From assembly GCA_903934325.1 (NCBI GenBank), contig CAIZNH010000041.1, forward strand, positions 1 to 64,000: DNA of 64,000 nt, written 5' to 3'. The notes under the pieces were generated by a model, which saw nothing but the letters and a program-made list of their open reading frames with translations, was not told where the DNA came from and did no database searches. This document shows, piece after piece, positions 52,750-61,238 of the stretch (its first letter is position 1; each line of letters opens with the position of its first letter). Origin of the DNA: an uncultured Alphaproteobacteria bacterium. Lineage in GTDB: Bacteria > Pseudomonadota > Alphaproteobacteria > Sphingomonadales > Sphingomonadaceae. Position numbers and translations under genes: made by a program.

Positions 52750-53432
52750 TGCGTCCCTTTGCCACGCTGGTCGCCGCTGCCGCGCTCTCGCTCACAGCCT
52801 GCGCCGGCCCCGCCATCGCTGCCGAAGAGCCGGTCAACGCACCCGCCGCCACCCGCGTCGCCAAGGAGGCAAAAGGCCTCAAGACCGCGATCTTCGCGGG
52901 CGGCTGCTTCTGGGGCGTAGAGGGCGTGTTCAGCCATGTGAAGGGCGTCACTTCGGCGGTCTCGGGCTATCACGGCGGCTCGGCGGCGACGGCGCAGTAT
53001 GACACCATCGTCTCGGGCGGCACCGCCCATGCCGAGGCGGTGCGCATCACCTATGATCCGGCGGTGGTGCGTTACGACCAGCTTCTGCGCATCTTCTTTT
53101 CGGTGGTGGCCGATCCCACGCTCAAGAACCGGCAGGGCCCCGATGTCGGCACCCAGTATCGCGCCGCGCTGGTGCCGGTGAACGCCGAACAGGCCGCCGT
53201 CGCCAAGGCCTACCTCGCGCAGATGGGCAAGTCGGGCGTGTGGAAAGCGCCGATCGTCACGCGGATCGAGGCCTACAAGGTCTTCTATCCGGCGGAAGCC
53301 TATCATCAGGACTTCATGCTGAAGAACCCCAAGCACGGCTACATCATGCGCTGGGACGCGCCCAAGGTGGCCGCGCTCAAGGCGATGTTCCCGACCCTTT
53401 ACCGCGCTGCCTTTTTGAAGGATGCAGGTTAG
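52749..53432 (+). CDS. msrA: peptide-methionine (S)-S-oxide reductase, exported
   Basis: 227 residues. The N-terminus is a lipoprotein or Sec signal (LVAAAALSLTACAG; lipobox LTAC, Cys18). Catalytic motif GGCFWGVE with Cys53, plus SGYHGG, TYDPAVVRYDQLL and FYPAEAYHQDF. It repairs oxidised methionine; the signal sequence puts it in the periplasm or on a membrane, unlike the common cytoplasmic MsrA. Start coupled to the small gene upstream. Confidence 0.94.
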   Translation: MRPFATLVAAAALSLTACAGPAIAAEEPVNAPAATRVAKEAKGLKTAIFAGGCFWGVEGVFSHVKGVTSAVSGYHGGSAATAQYDTIVSGGTAHAEAVRITYDPAVVRYDQLLRIFFSVVADPTLKNRQGPDVGTQYRAALVPVNAEQAAVAKAYLAQMGKSGVWKAPIVTRIEAYKVFYPAEAYHQDFMLKNPKHGYIMRWDAPKVAALKAMFPTLYRAAFLKDAG

Positions 53433-53480
53433 GCCTGTTCCGGCTTTGCGAAGCGGCCGCCTGCCCCTATATTCGCAGCT

Positions 53481-53963
53481 ATGGGACAACATTCGCATAG
53501 CCACGCAACCAGCCATTCGCACCGCGAGCTGCATGGCGAGAGCCTGATCGAAGCCGCCGCGCGCGCGCTGGCCGCTGCGGGCGAGCAGTGGACCACCATG
53601 CGCGAGACCGTGTTCACCGAGCTGGCCCGCCATGATCGCCCGGTGTCGGCCTATGACATTGCCGACAATCTCTCGGCTGCGCGCGGCAAGCGGGTGGCGC
53701 CCAATTCGGTCTATCGCATCCTCGATGTCTTCGTGGCGAACAACCTCGCATTGCGGGTCGAGAGCGCCAATGCCTATCTCGCCAACACCCATCCGGGCTG
53801 CGCGCATGACTGCATTTTCCTGGTGTGTGACGAATGCGGCGAGGCGGCCCATGTCGATGACGAGGAGGTGAGCCGCGCCGTCCGCGCCATCGCCGCCGCC
53901 CGCGAATTCAAGGCGGAACGTCCGGTGCTGGAGATCCGGGGGCTGTGCAAGGCCTGCGCCTGA
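53481..53963 (+). CDS. zur: Fur-family regulator, probably Zur
   Basis: 160 residues with a His-rich N-terminus (MGQHSHSHATSHSHRELHGE). Winged-helix part: TTMRETVFTELARHDRPVSAYDIADNLSAARGKRVAPNSVYRILD. Metal-binding C-terminal half: ANTHPGCAHDCIFLVCDECGEAAHVDD and CKACA, giving the structural CxxC...CxxC zinc site. The His-rich tail and the CDECG motif favour zinc-responsive Zur over Fur. Targets not in the window. Confidence 0.85.
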   Translation: MGQHSHSHATSHSHRELHGESLIEAAARALAAAGEQWTTMRETVFTELARHDRPVSAYDIADNLSAARGKRVAPNSVYRILDVFVANNLALRVESANAYLANTHPGCAHDCIFLVCDECGEAAHVDDEEVSRAVRAIAAAREFKAERPVLEIRGLCKACA

Positions 53964-54031
53964 TCGCGTCACTTTGACGTCGATCAAGCCTTACATCGAC
54001 ACGCCGCTTATCAATGTGTAAAGCTGGCCGG

Positions 54032-55954
54032 ATGAATCAACCGCCGCACACGCCTCTGCTTGATCTGGTCAATACGCCCGACGATCTGCGCCGCCTCAAG
54101 CCTGAACAACTTCGCCAGCTCGCCGATGAACTGCGCGCCGAGATGATCGACGCGGTCAGCACCTCGGGCGGGCACCTTGGCTCCGGCCTCGGCGTGGTCG
54201 AGCTGACCGTCGCGCTGCACTATGTGTTCAACACCCCGCAGGACAAGCTGGTGTGGGACGTGGGCCACCAGTGCTATCCGCACAAGATCATCACCGGCCG
54301 CCGCGATCGCATCCGCACCCTGCGTCAGGGCGGGGGCCTTTCGGGCTTCACCAAGCGGTCCGAGAGCGAATATGATCCCTTTGGCGCGGCACACTCCTCG
54401 ACCTCGATCTCGGCGGCGCTCGGCTTTGCCATTGCCAACAAGATGATGAACCAGCCGGGCCGCGGCATCGCGGTGATCGGCGATGGTTCGATGAGCGCGG
54501 GCATGGCCTATGAGGCGATGAACAACGCGGCCGAGGCGGGCAATCGCCTCGTCGTCATCCTCAACGACAACGACATGTCGATCGCGCCGCCGGTGGGCGG
54601 GCTTTCGGCCTATCTGGCGCGGATGGTCTCTTCGAGCGAATATCTCGGCATCCGCAGCCTCGCCAGCCGCGCGATCCAGAAGATGAGCCGCCGGTTGCAC
54701 GACGCGGTCGGCAAGGCGGAGGAATTCACCCGCGGCATGGTGACCGGCGGGACGCTGTTTGAAGAGCTGGGCTTCTATTATGTCGGCCCGATCGACGGCC
54801 ACAATCTCGATCACCTGCTGCCCGTGCTGGAGAATGTCCGCGACACCAGCGAAGGCCCGGTGCTGATCCATGTCGTGACCGAGAAGGGCAAGGGCTATGC
54901 CCCGGCGGAAAACTCGGCCGACAAGTATCACGGCGTGCCGAAGTTCAACGTCGTCACCGGCGAAAAGGCCAAGGCTGCGCCCTCCGCGCCCGCCTATCAG
55001 GACGTGTTCGGCCTGACGCTGGCGAAGCTTGCCGAAACCGACGACAAGATCTGCGCGATCACCGCCGCCATGCCGTCCGGCACCGGCGTCGACAAGTTCG
55101 CCAAGGCGCACCCCACCCGCACCTTCGATGTCGGGATTGCCGAGCAGCACGCGGTGACCTTCGCGGCGGGCCTTGCCGCGCAGGGGATGCGGCCGTTCGC
55201 GGCGATCTATTCGACCTTCCTCCAGCGCGCCTATGATCAGGTGGTGCACGATGTGTGCATCCAGAATCTGCCCGTGCGTTTCGCGATTGACCGCGCAGGC
55301 CTGGTCGGCGCTGACGGGGCGACCCATGCGGGCAGTTTTGACGTCACCTATCTGGCGACGCTCCCCAATATGGTGGTGATGGCCGCCGCCGACGAGGCGG
55401 AGCTGGTCCACATGACCTATACCGCCGCCGAATATGACGCTGGCCCCATCGCCTTCCGCTATCCGCGCGGCAACGGCACCGGGGTTCCGCTGCCGGAAGT
55501 TCCGGTGAAGCTCGAAATCGGCAAGGGCCGGTTGGTGCGCGAAGGCACCAAGGTTGCGATCCTGTCACTCGGCACGCGGCTGGGCGAGGCGCTGAAGGCG
55601 GCTGACCAGCTGGAGGCCAAGGGGCTTTCGACCACGGTGGCTGACCTGCGCTTCGTGAAGCCGCTCGACGAAGCGCTGATCGCCCGGCTGATGCGCAGCC
55701 ACGAGGTGGTGATCACCGTCGAGGAAGGCTCGATCGGCGGCCTTGGCGCGCATGTGCTGACCTTTGCCAGCGACGAAGGCCTGACCGACAACGGATTGAA
55801 GGTGCGCACGCTGCGCCTGCCCGATACCTTCATCGATCACGATGATCCGATGAAGCAGTATGACGAGGCCGGCCTCAACGCACCGCAGATCGTTGACACG
55901 GTGCTGAAAGCGCTGAAGCACAATTCGGCGAACGTCGAGGAAGCGCGGGCTTAG
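54032..55954 (+). CDS. dxs: 1-deoxy-D-xylulose-5-phosphate synthase
   Basis: 640 residues from the ATG at 54032; a GTG at 54014 is an alternative in-frame start. Catalyses the first step of the MEP isoprenoid pathway from pyruvate and glyceraldehyde-3-P. ThDP site: [44 protein letters not shown]; transketolase middle domain with [15 protein letters not shown] and [14 protein letters not shown]. Full length. Confidence 0.97.
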   Translation: MNQPPHTPLLDLVNTPDDLRRLKPEQLRQLADELRAEMIDAVSTSGGHLGSGLGVVELTVALHYVFNTPQDKLVWDVGHQCYPHKIITGRRDRIRTLRQGGGLSGFTKRSESEYDPFGAAHSSTSISAALGFAIANKMMNQPGRGIAVIGDGSMSAGMAYEAMNNAAEAGNRLVVILNDNDMSIAPPVGGLSAYLARMVSSSEYLGIRSLASRAIQKMSRRLHDAVGKAEEFTRGMVTGGTLFEELGFYYVGPIDGHNLDHLLPVLENVRDTSEGPVLIHVVTEKGKGYAPAENSADKYHGVPKFNVVTGEKAKAAPSAPAYQDVFGLTLAKLAETDDKICAITAAMPSGTGVDKFAKAHPTRTFDVGIAEQHAVTFAAGLAAQGMRPFAAIYSTFLQRAYDQVVHDVCIQNLPVRFAIDRAGLVGADGATHAGSFDVTYLATLPNMVVMAAADEAELVHMTYTAAEYDAGPIAFRYPRGNGTGVPLPEVPVKLEIGKGRLVREGTKVAILSLGTRLGEALKAADQLEAKGLSTTVADLRFVKPLDEALIARLMRSHEVVITVEEGSIGGLGAHVLTFASDEGLTDNGLKVRTLRLPDTFIDHDDPMKQYDEAGLNAPQIVDTVLKALKHNSANVEEARA

Positions 55955-55972
55955 GCTCGCGCTGACGGAGGC

Positions 55973-56914
55973 TTAGCGCGTCGCCACGCCGCTGCGGGCG
56001 GTGAGCTGCACCTGTTCGATCAGCGATAGCGGCGGGGTGTCCAGCGGGGGTTCCTCCTCAAGGGTCTCCTCGCCCACCGTCTCGCCCTTCAGCGCGGCGA
56101 TCTCGCGCGCGCGCTTCGCCAGATAGGTGTCGCGGCGCATGGCATAGGGATCGTCGGAAGCGGCGATGTCCTTCAACTCTGCATCGACTTCCAGCCGCTG
56201 GTCGAGGCCGTTGACCACGAAATAGGTCACCGCATAGGCCGGCTGGCTGAAGGGCTTGCCCACCGCAAAGGGCAGCAGCGCCTGATCCAGCGTGCTGCCG
56301 ATGATATCGCGCAAGGTGGTCGCGCCGGTCACCGGCAGATAGAGGTATGGCCCCGGCCCCACCCCGTAAAAGCCCGCCGTGTTGGCAAAGCCGTTGCGGC
56401 GATAGGGCAGGCCGATCCCCGGCTTGCCCGCCACGTCGATCAAGCCGCCGAGGCCCAGCGTCGAATTGATCGCCAGCCGTCCCAATGTCTCGAAGGCCTT
56501 GCCGACCTTGCCTTGCAGCAGGAAATTCAGCGCATTGCTCGGCTCGCCGAGGTTCTTGACCACATTGCCGAGCCCGTCGCGGATCGGCGTGGGCAGCCCG
56601 TCACGATAGGCATAGGCGACAGGCTCGATCACCGCCTGATCGACGGCATTGGTGATGCGGTAGCTTTGCGCGTTGAACTTTTCGGCCGGATCGCCGGCGG
56701 GCGGGCCATATTCGCCCTCGACCACGATTTCGTCGCTCTCGTCCTGCGGTGCGTCCTGCGGTTCTTCGGGGGCAGGCTGTTCGGGCGGCGGGGGCGCCTC
56801 AGCCAAGGACCATGCGGCCACCTCCACGGCGGGCGCGGGCGCAGGGGCGCCCTGCACGGCGAGGGCGGCGCTCATCAAGGGTTGCGAGACTGTCAGAAAC
56901 ACGAGGCTTGGCAT
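55973..56914 (-). CDS. mlaA: MlaA (VacJ) family lipid-asymmetry lipoprotein
   Basis: 313 residues from ATG 56914; open upstream to 56977. Signal-like start (SLVFLTVSQPLMSAALAVQG) and then an acidic Pro/Glu linker (about 45-75), unusually long. MlaA core: FNAQSYRITNAVDQAVIEPVAYAYRDGLPTPIRDGLGNVVKNLGEP, LGRLAINSTLGLGGLIDVA, GVGPGPYLYLPVTGATTLRDIIGS. It extracts mislocalised phospholipids from the outer leaflet. No canonical lipobox Cys visible, so it may be Sec-released. Confidence 0.88.
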   Translation of the reverse strand: MPSLVFLTVSQPLMSAALAVQGAPAPAPAVEVAAWSLAEAPPPPEQPAPEEPQDAPQDESDEIVVEGEYGPPAGDPAEKFNAQSYRITNAVDQAVIEPVAYAYRDGLPTPIRDGLGNVVKNLGEPSNALNFLLQGKVGKAFETLGRLAINSTLGLGGLIDVAGKPGIGLPYRRNGFANTAGFYGVGPGPYLYLPVTGATTLRDIIGSTLDQALLPFAVGKPFSQPAYAVTYFVVNGLDQRLEVDAELKDIAASDDPYAMRRDTYLAKRAREIAALKGETVGEETLEEEPPLDTPPLSLIEQVQLTARSGVATR

Positions 56915-56991
56915 GACATTCCTTTGTTTCCACCCTGCGGCCTGAAGCCTATACCCAAGCTGAATTTCCCGCCACAAAAGTGCAAGGTTTC

Positions 56992-57789
56992 ATGTCTCTG
57001 ATCCAGATCGCCAAAGAAGGCCCCGTCACCATCCTCACGCTTGATCGTGCGGAGAGCATGAACCCTCTGGGCGCTCCGGGCGACGGGGATGAGTTCGTGC
57101 GGGTCGCGAATGCGATCAACCGCGATATGGAGTGCCGCGTGGTGATCCTCACCGGCGCCGGACGGGCCTTCAGCGCGGGCGGCGACGTCAAGGCGATGCG
57201 CGACAAGACCGGCACTTTCGGCGGCACCACGCCGGCGATCTCGGACGGCTATCGCGACAATATCCACCTGATGCTGCGCGCGCTTTATGGCCTGCGTGTG
57301 CCGGTGATTGCGGCGGTCAACGGCCCGGCGATCGGCCTCGGGTGCGATGTTGCCTGCCTCGCCGATATCCGCATCGCGAGCGAGAGCGCCAAGTTCGGCG
57401 TGACCTTCCTCAAGCTCGGGATCATCCCGGGCGATGGCGGCACGTGGATCCTGCCGCGCGTGATCGGGATGAGCCGCGCTGCCGAGCTGTTCTACACCGG
57501 CGATGTGATCGACGCCGCGACCGCGAAGGACTGGGGCCTCGTCAGCCGCGTGGTTCCGGCAGACGCGCTGATGGACGAGGCGCGCGCGCTCGCAGGCCGG
57601 ATCGCGCTGCTCCCGCCGCATTCGCTGCGTCACACCAAGAACCTGCTGCGGCAGGGCCAGCAGACCAGCTACGACACCGCACTGGAGCTGGCCGCCAATA
57701 CGCAGGCGATGATGCATACCACCGCCGATCACGCCGAGGGTGTGATGGCGCTGATCGAGAAGCGTCAGGCGAATTTTACGGGCGAATAA
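56992..57789 (+). CDS. enoyl-CoA hydratase/isomerase family protein
   Basis: 265 residues from the ATG at 56992. Crotonase fold: TLDRAESMNPLG, oxyanion-hole segments AFSAGGDVKAM and GPAIGLGCDVACLAD, and KFGVTFLKLGIIPGDGGTW with a Glu/Asp pattern of hydratases. The exact substrate cannot be told. Divergent from mlaA (77-bp gap). Convergent with the NnrU gene, the stop codons touching. Confidence 0.92.
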   Translation: MSLIQIAKEGPVTILTLDRAESMNPLGAPGDGDEFVRVANAINRDMECRVVILTGAGRAFSAGGDVKAMRDKTGTFGGTTPAISDGYRDNIHLMLRALYGLRVPVIAAVNGPAIGLGCDVACLADIRIASESAKFGVTFLKLGIIPGDGGTWILPRVIGMSRAAELFYTGDVIDAATAKDWGLVSRVVPADALMDEARALAGRIALLPPHSLRHTKNLLRQGQQTSYDTALELAANTQAMMHTTADHAEGVMALIEKRQANFTGE

Positions 57790-58467
57790 TCACCCGATCC
57801 AGCGGAACACCCCGGCCGGAATCCCGGCGCTCCACAGGTGGGCCCAGCTGCCCGCGAGCCACAGCACCGTGCCCGCCACCAGCGGCAACGCGCCAACACT
57901 GAAGAGCTTGCCGAGCTGCGGCCAGTAGGAGGTCTTGCGCGACCACTCGCCCCAGGCATCGCCCATCAGCGCGGCCTTCTTGCCGTCCTGCAACTTCGCG
58001 CCGACCAGCGCGAGAATGCCCATCGCGAGCGCGGTGACGAGAGTGCGGGTGCTCCACATGAGCGCGATGTGCGAGGCCGCCCAGAGGCCGATCCCCCACA
58101 TCATCGGGTGGCGGGTGACGCGGAACACGCCCTTGGGCTCGGCGCGCGCCTGGGCTTCGGCCATCGGGGTGGGCAGAGCGGGATTGCCCGCGAAGGAGCC
58201 CGCCAGCAGCACCATCGCGAGCCATGTCAGCACGCTCGCGACGATCCATCCGGCATCGCCCGAACCGCCGAGGTCAGCCCCCGGTGCAGCCTTGAAGGCG
58301 TAGGCCACCCAGCCCAGCGTCGCAAAGCTGACGACGGAGTAGGCCGCCGTGAAGCCGCCCGCCCCCAGCATCCTGACCATGGGCGCCCGCAAGGGGTGCG
58401 ACATGGCGAAATGCGTGCCGACAAAGGCCGTATTGGCCGCGATGAGTGTGATGATGGTCCCGTCCAT
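57790..58467 (-). CDS. NnrU-family membrane protein
   Basis: 225 residues with about six membrane helices. NnrU features: THFAMSHPLRAPMVRMLG, FRVTRHPMMWGIGLWAASHIAL (the RHP...W motif), and WPQLGKLFSVG. The family was named for nitrite/nitric oxide respiration genes but occurs widely without them, and carries isoprenylcysteine-methyltransferase-like helices. No denitrification genes nearby. It is 44 bp downstream of the thioesterase stop. Confidence 0.87.
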   Translation of the reverse strand: MDGTIITLIAANTAFVGTHFAMSHPLRAPMVRMLGAGGFTAAYSVVSFATLGWVAYAFKAAPGADLGGSGDAGWIVASVLTWLAMVLLAGSFAGNPALPTPMAEAQARAEPKGVFRVTRHPMMWGIGLWAASHIALMWSTRTLVTALAMGILALVGAKLQDGKKAALMGDAWGEWSRKTSYWPQLGKLFSVGALPLVAGTVLWLAGSWAHLWSAGIPAGVFRWIG

Positions 58468-58511
58468 GCCTGCATAGCTAACACGGGCGAGCGTGCCCGC
58501 CTAGCCGCGCG

Positions 58512-58973
58512 TCATGCGATCTCGACACGCGCGCTGGGAAGGCCGGTCGGCACGATGGTCGCCTGCGCCACCGCGACATGGACGGGGGCGGCATCATCGC
58601 TTTCCGCCCAGACATCGGCGCGCACCACCACCTGCCGCTTGCCCGCCTTGATGACGGTGCCCTTGGCCCGCAGCCTTGCGCCTTTCGCCGGGCGCAGGAA
58701 ATCGATGGTGTAGCCCCCTGTTACCACATCGCCTGCCACCGATGCCCCGGCCCAGGCGCAGGCATTATCCGCCATCAGGCCCACGATCGCGCCATGGGCA
58801 AAGCCGTGGTGCTGGGTCATCTCGGGGCGCAGGGCGAGCAGCAGTTCGCTTTCGCCCTCCCATACCTTCACCGGTTCGACATCGAGCCACGCGGAAAAGC
58901 CGGAGCGTGCCACCGCGACCTTCTTCATATAGGCAATCGAGGCTTCGGGGCTGTCGAAACGGGAGGCGGTCAT
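58512..58973 (-). CDS. PaaI-type hotdog thioesterase
   Basis: 153 residues. HHGFAHGAIVGLMADNACAWAG is the hotdog PaaI signature (HxGxxxxxxD), followed by YTIDFLRPAKGARLRAKGTVIKAGKRQVVV. Hydrolyses acyl-CoA thioesters; substrate unknown. Divergent from the HxlR regulator with a short intergenic region that contains two matched palindromes, so it is the likely regulated gene. Confidence 0.9.
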   Translation of the reverse strand: MTASRFDSPEASIAYMKKVAVARSGFSAWLDVEPVKVWEGESELLLALRPEMTQHHGFAHGAIVGLMADNACAWAGASVAGDVVTGGYTIDFLRPAKGARLRAKGTVIKAGKRQVVVRADVWAESDDAAPVHVAVAQATIVPTGLPSARVEIA

Positions 58974-58988
58974 GGGAGAATCCTTTAA

Positions 58989-59003
58989 GTCTGCAATACA
59001 GAT
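58989..59003. promoter_or_regulatory. palindrome 1 in the thioesterase/HxlR promoter region
   Basis: GTCTG-CAATA-CAGAT is an inverted repeat lying 16 bp upstream of the thioesterase ATG. It is related to the perfect palindrome at 59033-59047 (both GTCTG-N5-CAGAy). Centre-to-centre distance is 44 bp, about four helical turns. Confidence 0.55.
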
Positions 59004-59032
59004 GTTATGCTGCTTGCCTTCGCCCTGCGCAA

Positions 59033-59047
59033 GTCTGATAATCAGAC
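59033..59047. promoter_or_regulatory. palindrome 2, perfect, before hxlR-type gene
   Basis: GTCTGATAATCAGAC is a perfect 7+1+7 palindrome ending one base before the regulator's ATG (59049), so a bound protein would cover the ribosome site and promoter. Probably the operator of the HxlR-family protein itself; its partner is 44 bp to the left. Confidence 0.6.
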
Positions 59048-59048
59048 G

Positions 59049-59402
59049 ATGAAGACCTACCAGCCCTCGCGTGCCCCATGCCCGATTGCCCGCGCCGCGC
59101 GGGTTCTGGGCGATCGCTGGGTGCTGCTGATCCTGCGCGATGCCTTTCTGGGGGCGGAGCGGTTCGAGGATTTCATCGAACGGCTGGGCATCAATCGCGC
59201 CGCGCTGACGTCACGGCTGGCGATCCTGCAGGAGGCCGGACTGCTGCGCCGCGAGCCTGCGCAAGGCAAGCGCGCGCGCTACCTCCTCACCGATAGCGCA
59301 AGGGCGCTGGTGCCGGTCTATGCCGAAATCGCGGGATGGAGCGCCGCCCACCTGTTTGCCGAGGGCGAAACGGCACCGGACTGGCCGCCCTATCCGGCCT
59401 GA
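59049..59402 (+). CDS. HxlR-family winged-helix regulator
   Basis: 117 residues from ATG 59049. HxlR pattern: CPIARAARVLGDRWVLLILRDAFLGAERFEDFIERLGINRAALTSRLAILQEAGLLRR, with the cysteine near the N-terminus (Cys10) that senses redox or aldehydes in some members. Divergent thioesterase and two matched palindromes suggest it controls both promoters. Ligand unknown. Confidence 0.92.
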   Translation: MKTYQPSRAPCPIARAARVLGDRWVLLILRDAFLGAERFEDFIERLGINRAALTSRLAILQEAGLLRREPAQGKRARYLLTDSARALVPVYAEIAGWSAAHLFAEGETAPDWPPYPA

Positions 59403-59406
59403 ACGG

Positions 59407-59919
59407 CTAGCCTTCGATGGCGATCAGTTCCACCTTGAACACCAGCGTCGCATTGGGCGGGATCGGTCCGCGCCCGATGGGGCCATAGGCAAGGTCGGCG
59501 GGAATCGCGATTTCGATGGTCTCGCCCACGCCCATGTTGGGGATCGCCACCTGCCAGCCCTTCACCAGCCGCCCGAGCGGGAAGGTGGCAGGCTCGCCGC
59601 GCGCATAGGAGCTGTCGAACACCGTCCCGTCGATCATGCGGCCCTCGTAGTGGACCTTGATGCGGCTCGCGACAGTCGGCTTCTGCTGCGAGGCGCGATA
59701 GGTGAGCCAGCGCCAGCGCACACCGCCGGGCTCGAAGTTCCAGCCGTCCGCCGCCGTCAGGCCGAGCAGGTAAAGCTGCTGCTTCGCATGCCATGCCGGG
59801 TCCTGCGCGTCAGACGGGGGCGCGGGGGCGGGCGCGCTGTCTTGCGCATGGGCCGGTTGCCCCGCGATCAGCGCCGCTGCCAGCCCTGTTGCCAGCCCTG
59901 CAAGTCCTGCCAGCCTCAC
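59407..59919 (-). CDS. FKBP-type peptidyl-prolyl isomerase, exported
   Basis: 170 residues from a GTG at 59919 whose TGA/GTGA overlap with the upstream gene decides the start. Signal peptide (LAGLAGLATGLAAALIAGQPAHAQ). FKBP core: IKVHYEGRMIDGTVFDSSY, PLGRLVKGWQVAIPNMGVGETIEIAIPADLAYGP, ATLVFKVELIAI. Periplasmic proline isomerase. Last gene of a POT-amidohydrolase-amidohydrolase-FKBP operon. Confidence 0.92.
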   Translation of the reverse strand: MRLAGLAGLATGLAAALIAGQPAHAQDSAPAPAPPSDAQDPAWHAKQQLYLLGLTAADGWNFEPGGVRWRWLTYRASQQKPTVASRIKVHYEGRMIDGTVFDSSYARGEPATFPLGRLVKGWQVAIPNMGVGETIEIAIPADLAYGPIGRGPIPPNATLVFKVELIAIEG

Positions 59920-61238
59920 CAGTCGTAAGCCTCGGGCAGACGGCTTTCGTCGAGGGTCTTGTAGCGATCGCGCAGCTTGCTCTGGTGGTTGGTGAGATCC
60001 TGTTGCACCCCGCCGATATAGACCGCCTTGGGCACCGATCCCGCTTCCAGCGGATCGCCGTCCCAGATCACCACATCGCCAAATGCGCCCGGTTTGAGCA
60101 CACCCGCCTTGCCGCCCATGCCGCTGATTTCGGCGGGGACGGAGCTGATCGCGGCGAAGGCCTTGCCCCATGAGAGGCCCGAGGCCCCCGGCACGCGGGT
60201 CAGCGCGACAAGGTTGCCGGCCACCTGCTGCAAGCGGCGCGGGTTCTGCATGGAGGAGGCGTTGATCGCGACCTTGACCCCGGCTGCCGCCATCCGGCCC
60301 GCATTGGACTGGGTTGCGCCCAATTGCTCGAAACTGTCGGGCAGATCGGTAAGGCCGTTGGCGATCACCGGCACACCGGCCGCCACGATATCGCCTGCCA
60401 CCAGCCAGCCTTCGGTCACGCCGACGAGCACCATGTCGAGCTTGGGATACTCCGCCTTCAGAGCCAGCACGGCGCGGATATCGGCCGCGCGGTCAACCGC
60501 GACATAGAGTTTCTGCTTGCCCGTCGCCACCGGCACCAGCGCCTCGGCATCGAAGCGATTGAGCAGCACCTCGTCGTCTTTGGCGATCTCGGTGGTCTCG
60601 GGAATGACCGTCTTGCCGACCAGCGCCTGCGCCTCGCGCAGGGCGGCGCGCAGCAGCACATGGGCCGCGACACGGCTGCCGCCAGCCAGCCGCGCTCCGC
60701 CTTCGCCCAAGGCGATCATCTGGAAAGCGCGCGGCTGCATCACCGCAGCGGCATCGCCATCGAGATCGATGATCGCGCCCTGGCCTGCAAAGATCGAGCC
60801 CGAAGGCAGCGTGGTGGTCGCCGCCCGGGTGATCCCGGCTGCGCGGTGGACGAGGATGTTCTGCGAGGTGGGGTTGATCGCCATGGCGGCATCGAGCGCT
60901 GCGCTGAAGGGCGAGTTCCCCGCCGTGCTGTCGTTGGAATCGTCCACCGCGCCGACATCGGCAAGGCCCAGCGTGGTCACGGTCGCGAACAGGCCGGGGG
61001 TGACATAGGCCCCGCCTGCATCGACCAGCGTGTCGGTGGAGAAGGTCTGGCCCGGGGCAGGCTTGCCCGCGAACACCACCTTGCCATCATCGACGATCAC
61101 GACCCCGCCTTCGATGGCTTCCGAACCGTCACCGATCACAAGCCGCGCATTGGCGACGACCATGTCCTGCGCCAGCGCAGGTGCGGCGGCGGTAAGGGCG
61201 AGCGCGCTGACCGCGCCGGTTACGAGGAGGCGCTTCAT
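59916..61238 (-). CDS. amidohydrolase-like protein lacking metal ligands
   Basis: 440 residues, Sec signal (LLVTGAVSALALTAAAPALA). The fold is that of imidazolonepropionase-like amidohydrolases (GGAYVTPGL, LDMVLVGVTEGWLVAGDIVAAGVPVIANGL, FGDVVIWDGDPLEAG), but the metal-binding DxHxH is replaced by A-T-V-T-T at 85-89 (Val87, Thr89), and the later HxH and HxxD are not found either. So it is probably a non-catalytic partner of the intact enzyme encoded just upstream, with which it overlaps by 4 bp. Confidence 0.85.
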   Translation of the reverse strand: MKRLLVTGAVSALALTAAAPALAQDMVVANARLVIGDGSEAIEGGVVIVDDGKVVFAGKPAPGQTFSTDTLVDAGGAYVTPGLFATVTTLGLADVGAVDDSNDSTAGNSPFSAALDAAMAINPTSQNILVHRAAGITRAATTTLPSGSIFAGQGAIIDLDGDAAAVMQPRAFQMIALGEGGARLAGGSRVAAHVLLRAALREAQALVGKTVIPETTEIAKDDEVLLNRFDAEALVPVATGKQKLYVAVDRAADIRAVLALKAEYPKLDMVLVGVTEGWLVAGDIVAAGVPVIANGLTDLPDSFEQLGATQSNAGRMAAAGVKVAINASSMQNPRRLQQVAGNLVALTRVPGASGLSWGKAFAAISSVPAEISGMGGKAGVLKPGAFGDVVIWDGDPLEAGSVPKAVYIGGVQQDLTNHQSKLRDRYKTLDESRLPEAYDW

